Positions 7,603 to 14,516 of a stretch of 27,412 nucleotides of DNA are shown here, piece after piece. Made by a program: the position numbers and the translations under genes. The DNA is from a virus. Below the pieces are notes generated by a model. It was not told the DNA's origin. It made no database searches and saw nothing but the letters and a program-made list of their open reading frames with translations. The stretch lies in the IMG/VR virus record IMGVR_UViG_3300029911_000122, positions 1 to 27,412 of that record. One strand, given 5' to 3'. The stretch's first letter is position 1, and every line of letters begins with the position of its first letter.

Positions 7603-7800
7603 ATGACTTACAGCGAATTAGCAAAAAAGTACAACATCACCGTAGAGAAGTTAAAACAACTGCAACATGACTTTGTGCAATGTGAAGGTTACGCCGATTC
7701 TGGTTATGAGTTTATAAATCTAGAAGATTACATAAAATATAATACCGTGAAATTTGAAAAAAGAACAAAGCCGGTGTTTTTTAAATCGCTTTGCGAATAA
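7603..7800 (+). CDS. Small hypothetical protein, possible HTH-like N-terminus
   Basis: The 65-aa product follows GGGGGA. The N-terminus, YSELAKKYNITVEKLKQLQ, resembles a short helix-turn-helix, but the rest (YEFINLEDYIKYN) is not diagnostic. The local DNA looks more A/T-rich than the flanking replication genes, as is common for accessory phage ORFs. Function unknown. Confidence 0.7.
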   Translation: MTYSELAKKYNITVEKLKQLQHDFVQCEGYADSGYEFINLEDYIKYNTVKFEKRTKPVFFKSLCE

Positions 7801-7814
7801 AAGAGGAAATCAAA

Positions 7815-8018
7815 ATGGCGCAAAATAAACAATACGCTGTGATAGTGAAACGTGGCTGGCATATAGAATCAACCCGTAAATTTGCAACGAAACGTGAAGC
7901 ATTTGCGTATGGTCATTTCAAAGAAAAAGAAACTTACATCTGTCATTCTTTGTTCGATGAAGTAAATGACATCTATCGGCCGACATACGAAAACTATATT
8001 GTCGAGAGAACCCATTAG
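7815..8018 (+). CDS. Small hypothetical basic protein
   Basis: The ATG at 7815 has AGAGGAAAT upstream and is preferred to a non-ATG start at 7791. The 67-aa product is Lys/Arg and aromatic-rich (KQYAVIVKRGWHIESTRKFATKREAFAYGHF). No family recognised. Confidence 0.7.
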   Translation: MAQNKQYAVIVKRGWHIESTRKFATKREAFAYGHFKEKETYICHSLFDEVNDIYRPTYENYIVERTH

Positions 8019-8029
8019 TGGAGGTACGC

Positions 8030-8116
8030 ATGTTAGTTAAAACAATATTAGTCATCACACTATTGCTCACCTATTACGGTTTATATGTTTCACTTAAAGA
8101 GGTCGTCTATGGGTAA
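8030..8116 (+). CDS. 28-residue single-pass membrane peptide
   Basis: MLVKTILVITLLLTYYGLYV followed by SLKEVVYG. GGAG at 8020-8023 gives a plausible ribosome site 6 bp before the ATG. Residues 3-20 form one hydrophobic helix. The stop overlaps the next gene, whose ATG is at 8109. Function unknown. Confidence 0.5.
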   Translation: MLVKTILVITLLLTYYGLYVSLKEVVYG

Positions 8117-8324
8117 TCGACATACAGTGATAAAACAATCAAAATCTCGGTGCATAGTGTGCTCCGTCGGAACCATCGAGGAAGCGAAAGAATGGGTGCG
8201 TGCGAATCATCCATCCGATACGTCCGGCAACTGGGTAATCGATGCCGATCCGGCGTGCGCGCCGGTTTTATACAGTGCGCTTGTTGATCACGAGCATTAT
8301 ATTTTTACGGCGGCATGCATATGA
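8109..8324 (+). CDS. Small hypothetical protein
   Basis: The ATG at 8109 follows AAAGAGG; a longer frame from 8085 is less likely. The 71-aa product has RCIVCSVGTIEEAKEWVRANHP and two further Cys residues. The pattern of a beta strand, an EEAKEWV helix and later strands is common in small phage proteins, but no function can be named. It overlaps the next ORF by ATGA. Confidence 0.65.
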   Translation: MGNRHTVIKQSKSRCIVCSVGTIEEAKEWVRANHPSDTSGNWVIDADPACAPVLYSALVDHEHYIFTAACI

Positions 8325-8458
8325 TGACGATGGATTTGTTTGTATCAATCATCGGATGGTGCGGTGCCACCCTGATTGTCACCTGCACTGTAAGCGTAAT
8401 AGTGTTCTTGCTTTTTATTATGCGTGCTTACCTGAGAGGGATATTCCATGGCTATTGA
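8321..8458 (+). CDS. 45-residue single-pass membrane protein
   Basis: Starts in an ATGA overlap with the preceding gene and ends 11 bp inside the next. Residues 6-34 (LFVSIIGWCGATLIVTC, then TVSVIVFLLFIM) form a long hydrophobic stretch, followed by a short basic tail RAYLRGIFHGY. Inner membrane location is likely. Its role is unknown; superinfection exclusion is only one possibility. Confidence 0.55.
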   Translation: MMTMDLFVSIIGWCGATLIVTCTVSVIVFLLFIMRAYLRGIFHGY

Positions 8459-8888
8459 GCTATCAGAAGAAACGACACGTGAAGTTAAACACATACAGGA
8501 GTCGCTCGTTTCGGCTCGCGACACGATCGAAAAGAAATTGCGCTCAGTGCTTGATGAATTCATAAACGAAACGATGGTAAATTTTTCGAATACCGTCGAA
8601 TGTGACCTTAACTATAATTTCACGAGATGGATTCGGCGCGAAGTGGATAAACTCATGCATGGTTTACTCTCCGGCAACATGGCGTATCTCAAGTACTCTG
8701 CCATTGTATCGGATTACTCGTTTGATAAACTGCAAATGATTCGAAAAGCGATATACGATGCGGCGAAGGACGACATACTCGAATCGGCACTCGCGGAACA
8801 AGCTAAAACTATACAGCACTTAACGTGCCGATTGGAAAGCACGCAAGAAAAATTCAGAGAATACCGAAACGACAACGGGGATTTCTGA
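8448..8888 (+). CDS. Hypothetical helical protein
   Basis: The ATG at 8448 follows GAGAGGGA. The 146-aa product is charged and almost all helical, with heptad-like stretches at the start (VKHIQESLVSARDTIEKKLRSVLDEF) and end (EQAKTIQHLTCRLESTQEKF), so oligomerisation through a coiled coil is likely. It ends in TGATG with the next gene. No family recognised. Confidence 0.75.
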   Translation: MAIELSEETTREVKHIQESLVSARDTIEKKLRSVLDEFINETMVNFSNTVECDLNYNFTRWIRREVDKLMHGLLSGNMAYLKYSAIVSDYSFDKLQMIRKAIYDAAKDDILESALAEQAKTIQHLTCRLESTQEKFREYRNDNGDF

Positions 8889-9106
8889 TGAAACGATATT
8901 ACAATCGCAAGAAACCGCTAGAAGCGGAACAATGGGATGGTGAGCCACACCCGCTTGTTATCGATTGCACCGTGATAACGGTAACTGGCCGCACACCCAT
9001 ACGACCGGGCGACTACATCGTACAAGATACACATCTAGGCGTGACCTACACCGCCGTGGGGAAGCGTGCCGTATTCGAATCATCGTATGAGGAGGTGACG
9101 ACATGA
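8888..9106 (+). CDS. Small conserved phage protein (PGDYIV type)
   Basis: The 72-aa product starts at 8888 in a TGATG overlap, preceded by CGGGGA. Its architecture matches a common small phage family: KKPLEAEQWDG near the N-terminus, RPGDYIVQD in the middle, and an ending like FESSYEEV. These proteins have no assigned function. It overlaps the next gene by ATGA. Confidence 0.75.
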   Translation: MKRYYNRKKPLEAEQWDGEPHPLVIDCTVITVTGRTPIRPGDYIVQDTHLGVTYTAVGKRAVFESSYEEVTT

Positions 9107-9270
9107 GGCGCGTATTAGCACATACGACGGTATGCTGCGCATACATACAAGATTTCGATCATGAAATTAATCGACTGTTAGCACAAGGTTGGGAGCTATG
9201 GGGAAACCTATTCGCACATGAGAAATTCCTATTTCAGGCGATGGTTAAATACGAGCGGGTGACGACATGA
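9103..9270 (+). CDS. Small DUF1737-like protein
   Basis: This 55-aa ORF begins in an ATGA overlap, with GGAGGTG just upstream. Its INRLLAQGWELWGN and FLFQAMVKYE segments follow the DUF1737 pattern of a helix, a GW turn and a final strand (L..GW...G...QAMVK). It is followed by a related ORF. Function unknown. Confidence 0.65.
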   Translation: MRRVLAHTTVCCAYIQDFDHEINRLLAQGWELWGNLFAHEKFLFQAMVKYERVTT

Positions 9271-9440
9271 TGCGGATCATACGGTATGACATTATGCTTC
9301 AACATGGATTACCTGAATTGTGCCGAGCGGTTCAAGAAGCGATCGATCAGTATGGTTGCCAGCCGTTAGGCGCGCCCTTCGTGTCATCGCCGGGCTGGTA
9401 TGGACAAGCGATGGTTACCTACGAAACTGAATCCAATTGA
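9267..9440 (+). CDS. Small DUF1737-like protein, likely paralogue of the preceding gene
   Basis: 57 aa, starting in an ATGA overlap with the previous gene. VQEAIDQYGCQPLGAPF and WYGQAMVTYE align with the previous protein (helix, G, LG, QAMV-YE). Its TGA is built into the TTGACG -35 of the next promoter. Confidence 0.6.
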   Translation: MMRIIRYDIMLQHGLPELCRAVQEAIDQYGCQPLGAPFVSSPGWYGQAMVTYETESN

Positions 9441-9452
9441 CGCCCCCGTCAA
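9437..9452. promoter_or_regulatory. Perfect palindromic operator candidate (TTGACG-N4-CGTCAA)
   Basis: All six arm positions are complementary, making this the best copy of the motif. It overlaps the -35 and spacer of the promoter for the ssDNA-binding protein gene. Confidence 0.65.
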
Positions 9453-9465
9453 TAGCACGTAACAT
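9437..9465 (+). promoter_or_regulatory. Predicted promoter for the ssDNA-binding protein gene
   Basis: TTGACG (9437-9442), 17 bp, then TAACAT (9460-9465), followed 28 bp later by the ATG at 9493. Strong sigma70-like match. The -35 contains the stop codon of the upstream gene. Confidence 0.7.
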
Positions 9466-9492
9466 ACGTTACCTAACAATGGAGATACAAAC

Positions 9493-10395
9493 ATGTCAAA
9501 CAAGATTACACAAATACGTACGCCCGTTGGCCGTTTAGTTCAGGGTTCGTTATATCGCGGTAATACGAAAGATCGCGAAGGTAACGTGCTGGTCTACAAA
9601 ACCGGAAAGATGGCCGGACAACCACGCATGCAGTTTTATTTCGCCGTCGCTATCCCGAAACAGCATGGTCTGCACTGGTCGCAAACAGAGTGGGGCAGTG
9701 TGATATACAATGTTGGTCACAGTGCTTTCCCGAATATCGCGACACCCACCTCGACTAAATTCGCGTGGAAAATAGCCGACGGCGATTCGACCGAACCGAA
9801 TTCCGAAGGTACTCGCCCGTGTGACTGCCAAGGCTTCGCGGGATGCTGGGTGCTGCGTTTCAGTTCGTCCATGGCACCGAAAGTTTGTACAGCACGCGGT
9901 GAGGAATACATCGCGCAAGAGGATTTCGTTAACCTTGGCGATTTCGTACAAGTCGCTGCAACGGTAGACGGTAACGATTCGACACAGCAGCCGGGCGTTT
10001 ATTTGAACGGTATGATCGTAGCGTTTCAAGGTTACGGCGAAAGAATCATCCTCGGGATCGATGCTAAAAGCGTCGGGTTCGGGCAGGAGGCATTACCGGC
10101 TGGATGTATGCCAACACCCCCATCGGGTATGTCTGCCACACCAGCACCGAGCGTAACACCCCCCGTAGTGCAAGGCATACCGGCGCCGGCCGCAACGCAA
10201 CCCCCTCCATATCCCGGCATTATGACACCCGCGCCTGCACCAATCGCACCACCACCGGCTCCTATTGCACCACCCGTGCCCGTATCACCGTTGCGCATGA
10301 TGACGCCCGCTGCGCAGGGGCATTCGTACGAAGCGTATAAGGGGATGGGTTGGTCGGATGATGATCTCATTCGCATGGGTTACATGGTTAATTAA
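9493..10395 (+). CDS. Single-stranded DNA-binding protein (DUF2815 / T7 gp2.5-like)
   Basis: The 300-aa protein has a beta-rich core (1-200) with KMAGQPRMQFYFAVAIPK, the GCWVLRFSSS strand and PGVYLNGMIVAFQGYGERI, typical of phage gp2.5-like OB-fold SSBs. A long Pro/Ala/Thr-rich low-complexity linker (about 205-275) leads to a C-terminal peptide YEAYKGMGWSDDDLIRMGYMV with acidic and hydrophobic residues. It coats ssDNA at the fork and likely recruits polymerase and helicase through this tail. GGAG lies 9 bp upstream of the ATG. It has its own promoter, fitting high expression. Confidence 0.88.
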   Translation: MSNKITQIRTPVGRLVQGSLYRGNTKDREGNVLVYKTGKMAGQPRMQFYFAVAIPKQHGLHWSQTEWGSVIYNVGHSAFPNIATPTSTKFAWKIADGDSTEPNSEGTRPCDCQGFAGCWVLRFSSSMAPKVCTARGEEYIAQEDFVNLGDFVQVAATVDGNDSTQQPGVYLNGMIVAFQGYGERIILGIDAKSVGFGQEALPAGCMPTPPSGMSATPAPSVTPPVVQGIPAPAATQPPPYPGIMTPAPAPIAPPPAPIAPPVPVSPLRMMTPAAQGHSYEAYKGMGWSDDDLIRMGYMVN

Positions 10396-10400
10396 TAACG

Positions 10401-10418
10401 ACGCCCCGCAAGGGGCGT
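10401..10418 (+). terminator. GNRA-capped hairpin after the SSB gene (terminator or mRNA stabiliser)
   Basis: ACGCCCC, loop GCAA and GGGGCGT form a perfect 7-bp stem 5 bp after the stop codon. No U-tract follows, so it is not a canonical intrinsic terminator. It may partly terminate, or protect the 3' end of the SSB message. Confidence 0.5.
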
Positions 10419-10437
10419 AACACAGGAAGCAACACAC

Positions 10438-10869
10438 ATGGCAGTGATATTCGACATTGACGGAACACTAGCAGATTGCACACATCGCTTGCATTACATT
10501 CAAGGCGAACAGAAGCGTTACAACACATTCTACAACGCGATGGATAAGGACATGCGGATTAAACCGATCGCGTCCCTAGCGATGGATTTGTCCCGTTCAA
10601 CGCGAATTATCATGGCAACCGGCCGACCTGAATCACATCGTGACATGACGCTCGCGTGGCTAGAGGCGAATAACATTCCCTGCCACGACCTGTACATGCG
10701 CCGTGTGGGTGACTTCAGGCCGGATTACGTGGTTAAAAAAGAAATGCTAGACGCGATAAAACGACATTATCCGGTTGATTTCGCTATCGACGATTCACCG
10801 GCCGTTATCGAAATGTTTAATAGCAACGGTGTGCTGTGCCTAGCTATGCCAAGGAGTGAAACGAAATGA
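10438..10869 (+). CDS. HAD-family phosphatase, polynucleotide kinase 3'-phosphatase-like
   Basis: This 143-aa single-domain protein has HAD motif I FDIDGTLADC (D6, D8), motif II in IIMATGRPE, a motif III region near VVKKEMLDAI, and motif IV FAIDDSPAVIEMF. The same layout is found in the phosphatase half of T4 Pnkp and in stand-alone phage homologues, where it removes 3' phosphates; nucleotidase activity is also possible. AGGAAG lies 9 bp before the ATG. It overlaps the next gene by ATGA. Confidence 0.85.
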   Translation: MAVIFDIDGTLADCTHRLHYIQGEQKRYNTFYNAMDKDMRIKPIASLAMDLSRSTRIIMATGRPESHRDMTLAWLEANNIPCHDLYMRRVGDFRPDYVVKKEMLDAIKRHYPVDFAIDDSPAVIEMFNSNGVLCLAMPRSETK

Positions 10870-11072
10870 AAATCGTTAAGTATGCTTTATCAATTATTAC
10901 CGTGGACAGTGAGGCTATCGAAACCTCAATCGAGTTAAAATATTACGGAAACGAAAACATTATCATTCTCGCTACGGAGTTATCGGAAAAGGATTCGGGC
11001 ACCGTTGCGGAAACACGATCGCTATGCGTACCGCGTCATATCCTCGAAACATTTATGGAAACGATTAGATGA
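10866..11072 (+). CDS. Small hypothetical protein
   Basis: 68 aa, beginning in an ATGA overlap and ending in another. Beta-rich start (KIVKYALSIITVDSEAI) and a helical end (RHILETFMETI). No family recognised. Confidence 0.65.
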   Translation: MKIVKYALSIITVDSEAIETSIELKYYGNENIIILATELSEKDSGTVAETRSLCVPRHILETFMETIR

Positions 11073-11299
11073 AAACCGTTCATTACCCGAAAACAACATT
11101 TACACGATCGGTTAAGACGTTTTGCCGTGTCTGTAATAAAAAACTAAAACGTGTTATCTCTGATTATTTCACAATAAACCCATGGAATAAGAGAACACAT
11201 CATGAGAATGTTGTCCACATAACGGAGGTACTCGACAATGCCGAAACATCCCTCACAACGGATGGTACGATTTGCAGAAAATGCGAGGCTTTGACATGA
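11069..11299 (+). CDS. Small zinc-motif hypothetical protein
   Basis: 76 aa with CRVC (TFCRVCNKK) near residue 19 and CRKC (TICRKCEAL) near the end, the four-Cys pattern of a small zinc ribbon. FTINPWNKR between them resembles other short phage zinc proteins. It starts in an ATGA overlap and ends in one. Role unknown. Confidence 0.7.
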   Translation: MKTVHYPKTTFTRSVKTFCRVCNKKLKRVISDYFTINPWNKRTHHENVVHITEVLDNAETSLTTDGTICRKCEALT

Positions 11300-11493
11300 A
11301 CAACTGGATCGATTGCAACGAACGATTACCCGAGCCCGGAGAGTTCGTTTTAGCATGTAATGCGGATGGCGGCCACATACTTGATTGTTACATTATCGCC
11401 AGAGTGACCGACGGGTATGTGTGGAGCGACGTCGATTATTACGACGTGAGCGGAATTACGCATTGGCAGCCATTACCGGAGCTACCCGCATGA
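11296..11493 (+). CDS. DUF551-like protein
   Basis: 65 aa, starting at the ATG 11296 in an ATGA overlap, with GAGG upstream. WIDCNERLPEPGEFVLA and the ending ITHWQPLPELP match the DUF551 pattern (W-I, then R-LP-x-P-G-x-x-VL, later HW-x-PLP). The function of DUF551 is unknown. Confidence 0.8.
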   Translation: MNNWIDCNERLPEPGEFVLACNADGGHILDCYIIARVTDGYVWSDVDYYDVSGITHWQPLPELPA

Positions 11494-11678
11494 TAAATGA
11501 ACATGAACGTTTTGAGTTTTTAGCTAAATCAAATTATGAGATGGTTTACTCGTGGCACAAAAAATTATACTTATGTCTAGTTGGGAAACGTCACTATCAA
11601 GTATCTTTCCCGTATGAAATAATAGCGTACGAATATAAAAATAAATTATACATAACGAAATACGGACGCATTGCATGA
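11490..11678 (+). CDS. Small hypothetical protein
   Basis: 62 aa, starting at 11490 in an ATGA overlap after CGGAG, and ending in another ATGA. Rich in Tyr and Lys (YEMVYSWHKKLYLCLVGKRHYQ). The DNA is more A/T-rich than nearby replication genes. No family recognised. Confidence 0.65.
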   Translation: MINEHERFEFLAKSNYEMVYSWHKKLYLCLVGKRHYQVSFPYEIIAYEYKNKLYITKYGRIA

Positions 11679-11902
11679 TAATAGCTAGCGATGAACTGAA
11701 ATTATTTAGACAAAGACATGGTATGTCGACAAAAGCGTTTTGCGAAAAATATAAGATTTGTCGAACGTCATGGGTTAGCTGGGAGTCCGGGAAAAAACCT
11801 CCGAGTGGCACTGTTCAAACATTTCTACGATGTTTGATGAAAGAACCGAAACTGATGGAGAAGATCATTAATGACACTGCCACCACCGCCCCCATCGTTT
11901 GA
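11675..11902 (+). CDS. Small XRE/Cro-like helix-turn-helix protein
   Basis: 75 aa. Residues 6-40 (ELKLFRQRHGMSTKAFCEKY then KICRTSWVSWESGKKPP) follow the XRE HTH pattern, including W-E-S-G-K-K-P-P at the end of the recognition helix region. It could regulate phage genes or act as a small DNA-binding protein. It lies just upstream of the polymerase gene, which starts 32 bp inside it, so its translation may couple to the polymerase. Confidence 0.8.
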   Translation: MIIASDELKLFRQRHGMSTKAFCEKYKICRTSWVSWESGKKPPSGTVQTFLRCLMKEPKLMEKIINDTATTAPIV

Positions 11903-14144
11903 AACGTTACCCTATGGCACTATATTACAAACGGGTACTTGCGCATCGACGATCATTGCTGGATTAGATTTCGAAACATTTTCGGAGGCAGGGTTTATAT
12001 GGAATCCGATAACAAGTAAATTTGATCCTCCACCGGGCGCTAAAGATAAGGGACTACCGACAATCGGTGCTGCAGTGTACGCGATGCATCCGAGTACTGA
12101 AGTGTTATCTGCTGCATACGATCTCAAAGATGGTACCGGAGAGCATTTGTGGTTGCCGGGTCAACCACCCCCACTCGATCTGTTCGAACATTTGCAACGC
12201 GGTCGACTACTGCAGGCGTGGAACATGCAGTTTGAATACTGGATTTGGACGTACGTTTGCACACGCCGCTATGGTTGGCCACAACTGCCTGTGCGACAAT
12301 TACGATGCGCGCAAGCTAAATCCCGAGCGCATGCACTGCCGGCCAGTTTAGACGGTGCTGGCACTGTGCTTGATATTAGTCACAAAAAACATGCTGATGG
12401 TCGGCGCCTCATAATGAAATTTAGCGTACCGCACAATCCAACGAAGCATAACGCGCGAACGCGCGTATTGATGGCTGACGAACCCGAAGACGGCGGCAAA
12501 TTCATTGCGTACAACATTCAGGATATACGCGCAGAGGCGGAGATATCGCGCTTGTGTCCCGATCTCTCACCGTTTGAATTAGAGTTCTGGTTATGTGATC
12601 AAGCTATCAATCGCCGTGGTGTTCGATTGGATCGACAAACGATCGAGGCGGCGCGCGATGTGATCGAGCAAACGGCGCTGAAATATAACGCAGAGTTGCG
12701 TCTATTAACGCGCGGGCATGTAGGGTTCGCAACGGAAGTACAAGCGATCAGGAAATGGTTGTTATCGATGGGAGTGCATACTGAAACGCTCGACATGGAA
12801 GATATCGAAGAGATACTAAAACAACCGCTATTGCCTAAAATTAAACGCGTACTAGAGATCAGGCAATTGCTTGGATCGGCCGCCGTTAAAAAAATCTATG
12901 CAATGTTAAACACAATGGATTGGAACGACCGCGTGCATGATCTGTTCGCGTATCATTCCGCACGTACCGGTCGTGCTGCAGGCCAAGGTGTACAACCACA
13001 AAACTTGCCGAATAGTGGCCTTGATGTTTTAGAGTGCTTAAGTTGCAAACGCTATTTTGTTAATCGTGTGGGGTGCGCATGGTGTGGAAGTAATCGGGCA
13101 CACACTACACATGAATGGAATCCGAAAGCGACAGAGGATGCGGTAGAATGCATACGCACACGATCTGCTGATCTCGTCGAAATGTTTTTTTCAAATCCAA
13201 TCAAGACGGTTTCAAGCTGTTTGCGCGGAATGTTTATCCCGGCGGATGGTTGCGACTTCATATGCTCCGACTACGCATCGATCGAACCGATCGTACTTGC
13301 GATACTAGCGGGCGAGCAATGGCAAATAGATGTTTTCAATTCGCACGGAATGATTTACGAAATGACTGCTTCACGCATAACAGGGGTGCCGTTCGAAGAA
13401 TTCATCAGACACAAAAAAGAAACTGGTAAACATCACGAAGATCGAAAGCTTGGTAAGACTGCAGTTCTTAGCTCGGGATACGGCGGTTGGATAGGCGCAT
13501 GGATTAATTTTAAAGCTAATGAGTTTCTCACAGAAGAACAAATCAAAGCGGCCATTCTTGCGTGGCGTACCGCATCGCCAGCAATCGTTGAGTTCTGGGG
13601 AGGTCAAACGCGCGGACGCTACGGCCACATGAAACAATATTACGGACTCGAAGGTGCGGGTATTCAGGCGATCATGAAACCGGGTGAACCGTTCACTTAC
13701 CGTTCGATCAGTTACGTTGTGATTAACGACGTGATGTATTGCACGTTGCCATCTGGCCGTAAGATTACATACCACCGCCCACGACTTGCGCCGAGCACTC
13801 GCGCATATCGAGAGAACACACTAGAGATAACTTTCGAAGGATGGAATTCTAACCCGAAGCAAGGAAAAGTCGGCTGGATACGTATGTCAACGTATGGCGG
13901 AAAACTTACGGAGAACGTCGTGCAAGCAGTCGCACGCGACATTCTTGCGTACGCTATAGTCGCGCTCGAAGCTGCTGGCTATCCGGTTGTGATGCACGTA
14001 CATGATGAAATCGTTGTAGAGGTTCCGGAGTGCTTCGGGAGCGTCGAGGAAGTCGAGCGGATAATGTCAACAATGCCAGCGTGGGCGTCGGATTGGACGA
14101 TCAAAGCGCGTGGCGGATGGAGAGCTAAACGTTATGCAAAGTGA
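11871..14144 (+). CDS. Family A DNA polymerase with 3'-5' exonuclease
   Basis: This 757-aa replicative polymerase starts at 11871 after GGAG. The exonuclease domain shows D33/E35 (GLDFETFSEA), N118-x-x-F-E122 in place of the usual N-x-x-F-D, and Y214-x-x-x-D218 (YNIQDIRAEAE). The polymerase part has motif A DFICSDYASIEP (462-473), motif B RKLGKTAVLSSGYGG (525-539) and motif C VMHVHDEIVVEV (HDE at 711-713). A four-Cys block (C389, C392, C402, C405) follows QNLPNSG and looks like a zinc ribbon insertion. No 5' nuclease domain is visible, as in other phage polymerases. It copies phage DNA with the primase-helicase and SSB encoded here. Confidence 0.95.
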   Translation: MTLPPPPPSFETLPYGTILQTGTCASTIIAGLDFETFSEAGFIWNPITSKFDPPPGAKDKGLPTIGAAVYAMHPSTEVLSAAYDLKDGTGEHLWLPGQPPPLDLFEHLQRGRLLQAWNMQFEYWIWTYVCTRRYGWPQLPVRQLRCAQAKSRAHALPASLDGAGTVLDISHKKHADGRRLIMKFSVPHNPTKHNARTRVLMADEPEDGGKFIAYNIQDIRAEAEISRLCPDLSPFELEFWLCDQAINRRGVRLDRQTIEAARDVIEQTALKYNAELRLLTRGHVGFATEVQAIRKWLLSMGVHTETLDMEDIEEILKQPLLPKIKRVLEIRQLLGSAAVKKIYAMLNTMDWNDRVHDLFAYHSARTGRAAGQGVQPQNLPNSGLDVLECLSCKRYFVNRVGCAWCGSNRAHTTHEWNPKATEDAVECIRTRSADLVEMFFSNPIKTVSSCLRGMFIPADGCDFICSDYASIEPIVLAILAGEQWQIDVFNSHGMIYEMTASRITGVPFEEFIRHKKETGKHHEDRKLGKTAVLSSGYGGWIGAWINFKANEFLTEEQIKAAILAWRTASPAIVEFWGGQTRGRYGHMKQYYGLEGAGIQAIMKPGEPFTYRSISYVVINDVMYCTLPSGRKITYHRPRLAPSTRAYRENTLEITFEGWNSNPKQGKVGWIRMSTYGGKLTENVVQAVARDILAYAIVALEAAGYPVVMHVHDEIVVEVPECFGSVEEVERIMSTMPAWASDWTIKARGGWRAKRYAK

Positions 14145-14475
14145 TAAATGGATCGACTGTAATATTGAAAAACCCGCATCTTGCGATTTAATTGTTGTTC
14201 GTGGCACGCATCCAGAAAAAGAAGCGTTATGTTTCTATCATGGGGGTACCGATACATTCATGAACGAAGACGGATGTATCATGGGTGTGACGCATTGGAA
14301 ATACGACGAGGCGAGAGTATCCATACAAAACGCATGTATTAAAGAATATCTCGAATGTTTTGGGTTGGACGAGCTTGTCGAAATGGTAATGGATAAATTA
14401 ACCGCCGAAGAACGCAAAGAGATATTAAACGAGATTCGCGCAGAGTGTGAAGCAGAGAGGAACTATCCATGGTAA
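14134..14475 (+). CDS. DUF551-like N-terminus fused to a charged helical tail
   Basis: The ATG at 14134 follows GGAGAG and lies inside the last codons of the polymerase gene. The 113-aa product begins DKWIDCNIEKP and has VTHWKYDE, resembling the DUF551-like protein at 11296 but with a weaker central motif. The last 45 residues are a charged helix (LVEMVMDKLTAEERKEILNEI) absent from the shorter relative. Function unknown. Confidence 0.75.
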   Translation: MQSDKWIDCNIEKPASCDLIVVRGTHPEKEALCFYHGGTDTFMNEDGCIMGVTHWKYDEARVSIQNACIKEYLECFGLDELVEMVMDKLTAEERKEILNEIRAECEAERNYPW

Positions 14476-14516
14476 ATAAACAAATACGATTAATAAACGC
14501 GGAGTGCGCACAATGA
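14469..14516 (+). CDS. 15-residue coupled mini-ORF
   Basis: MVNKQIRLINAECAQ. AGAGGA lies 7 bp before the ATG, the ORF overlaps the previous gene by 7 bp and ends in ATGA with the next start. It may be a real mini-gene or simply a translational bridge between its neighbours. Confidence 0.3.
   Translation: MVNKQIRLINAECAQ

Noticed and set aside
10032-10376. Long Gly/Ala-rich minus-strand ORF opposite the SSB linker
   Set aside because: It is the mirror of the proline-rich linker (Pro codons read as Gly) and has no ribosome site or context.
11291-11320. Promoter from TTGACA upstream of the DUF551-like gene
   Set aside because: No -10-like hexamer lies at 16-18 bp, and the gene is tightly coupled to its upstream neighbour.
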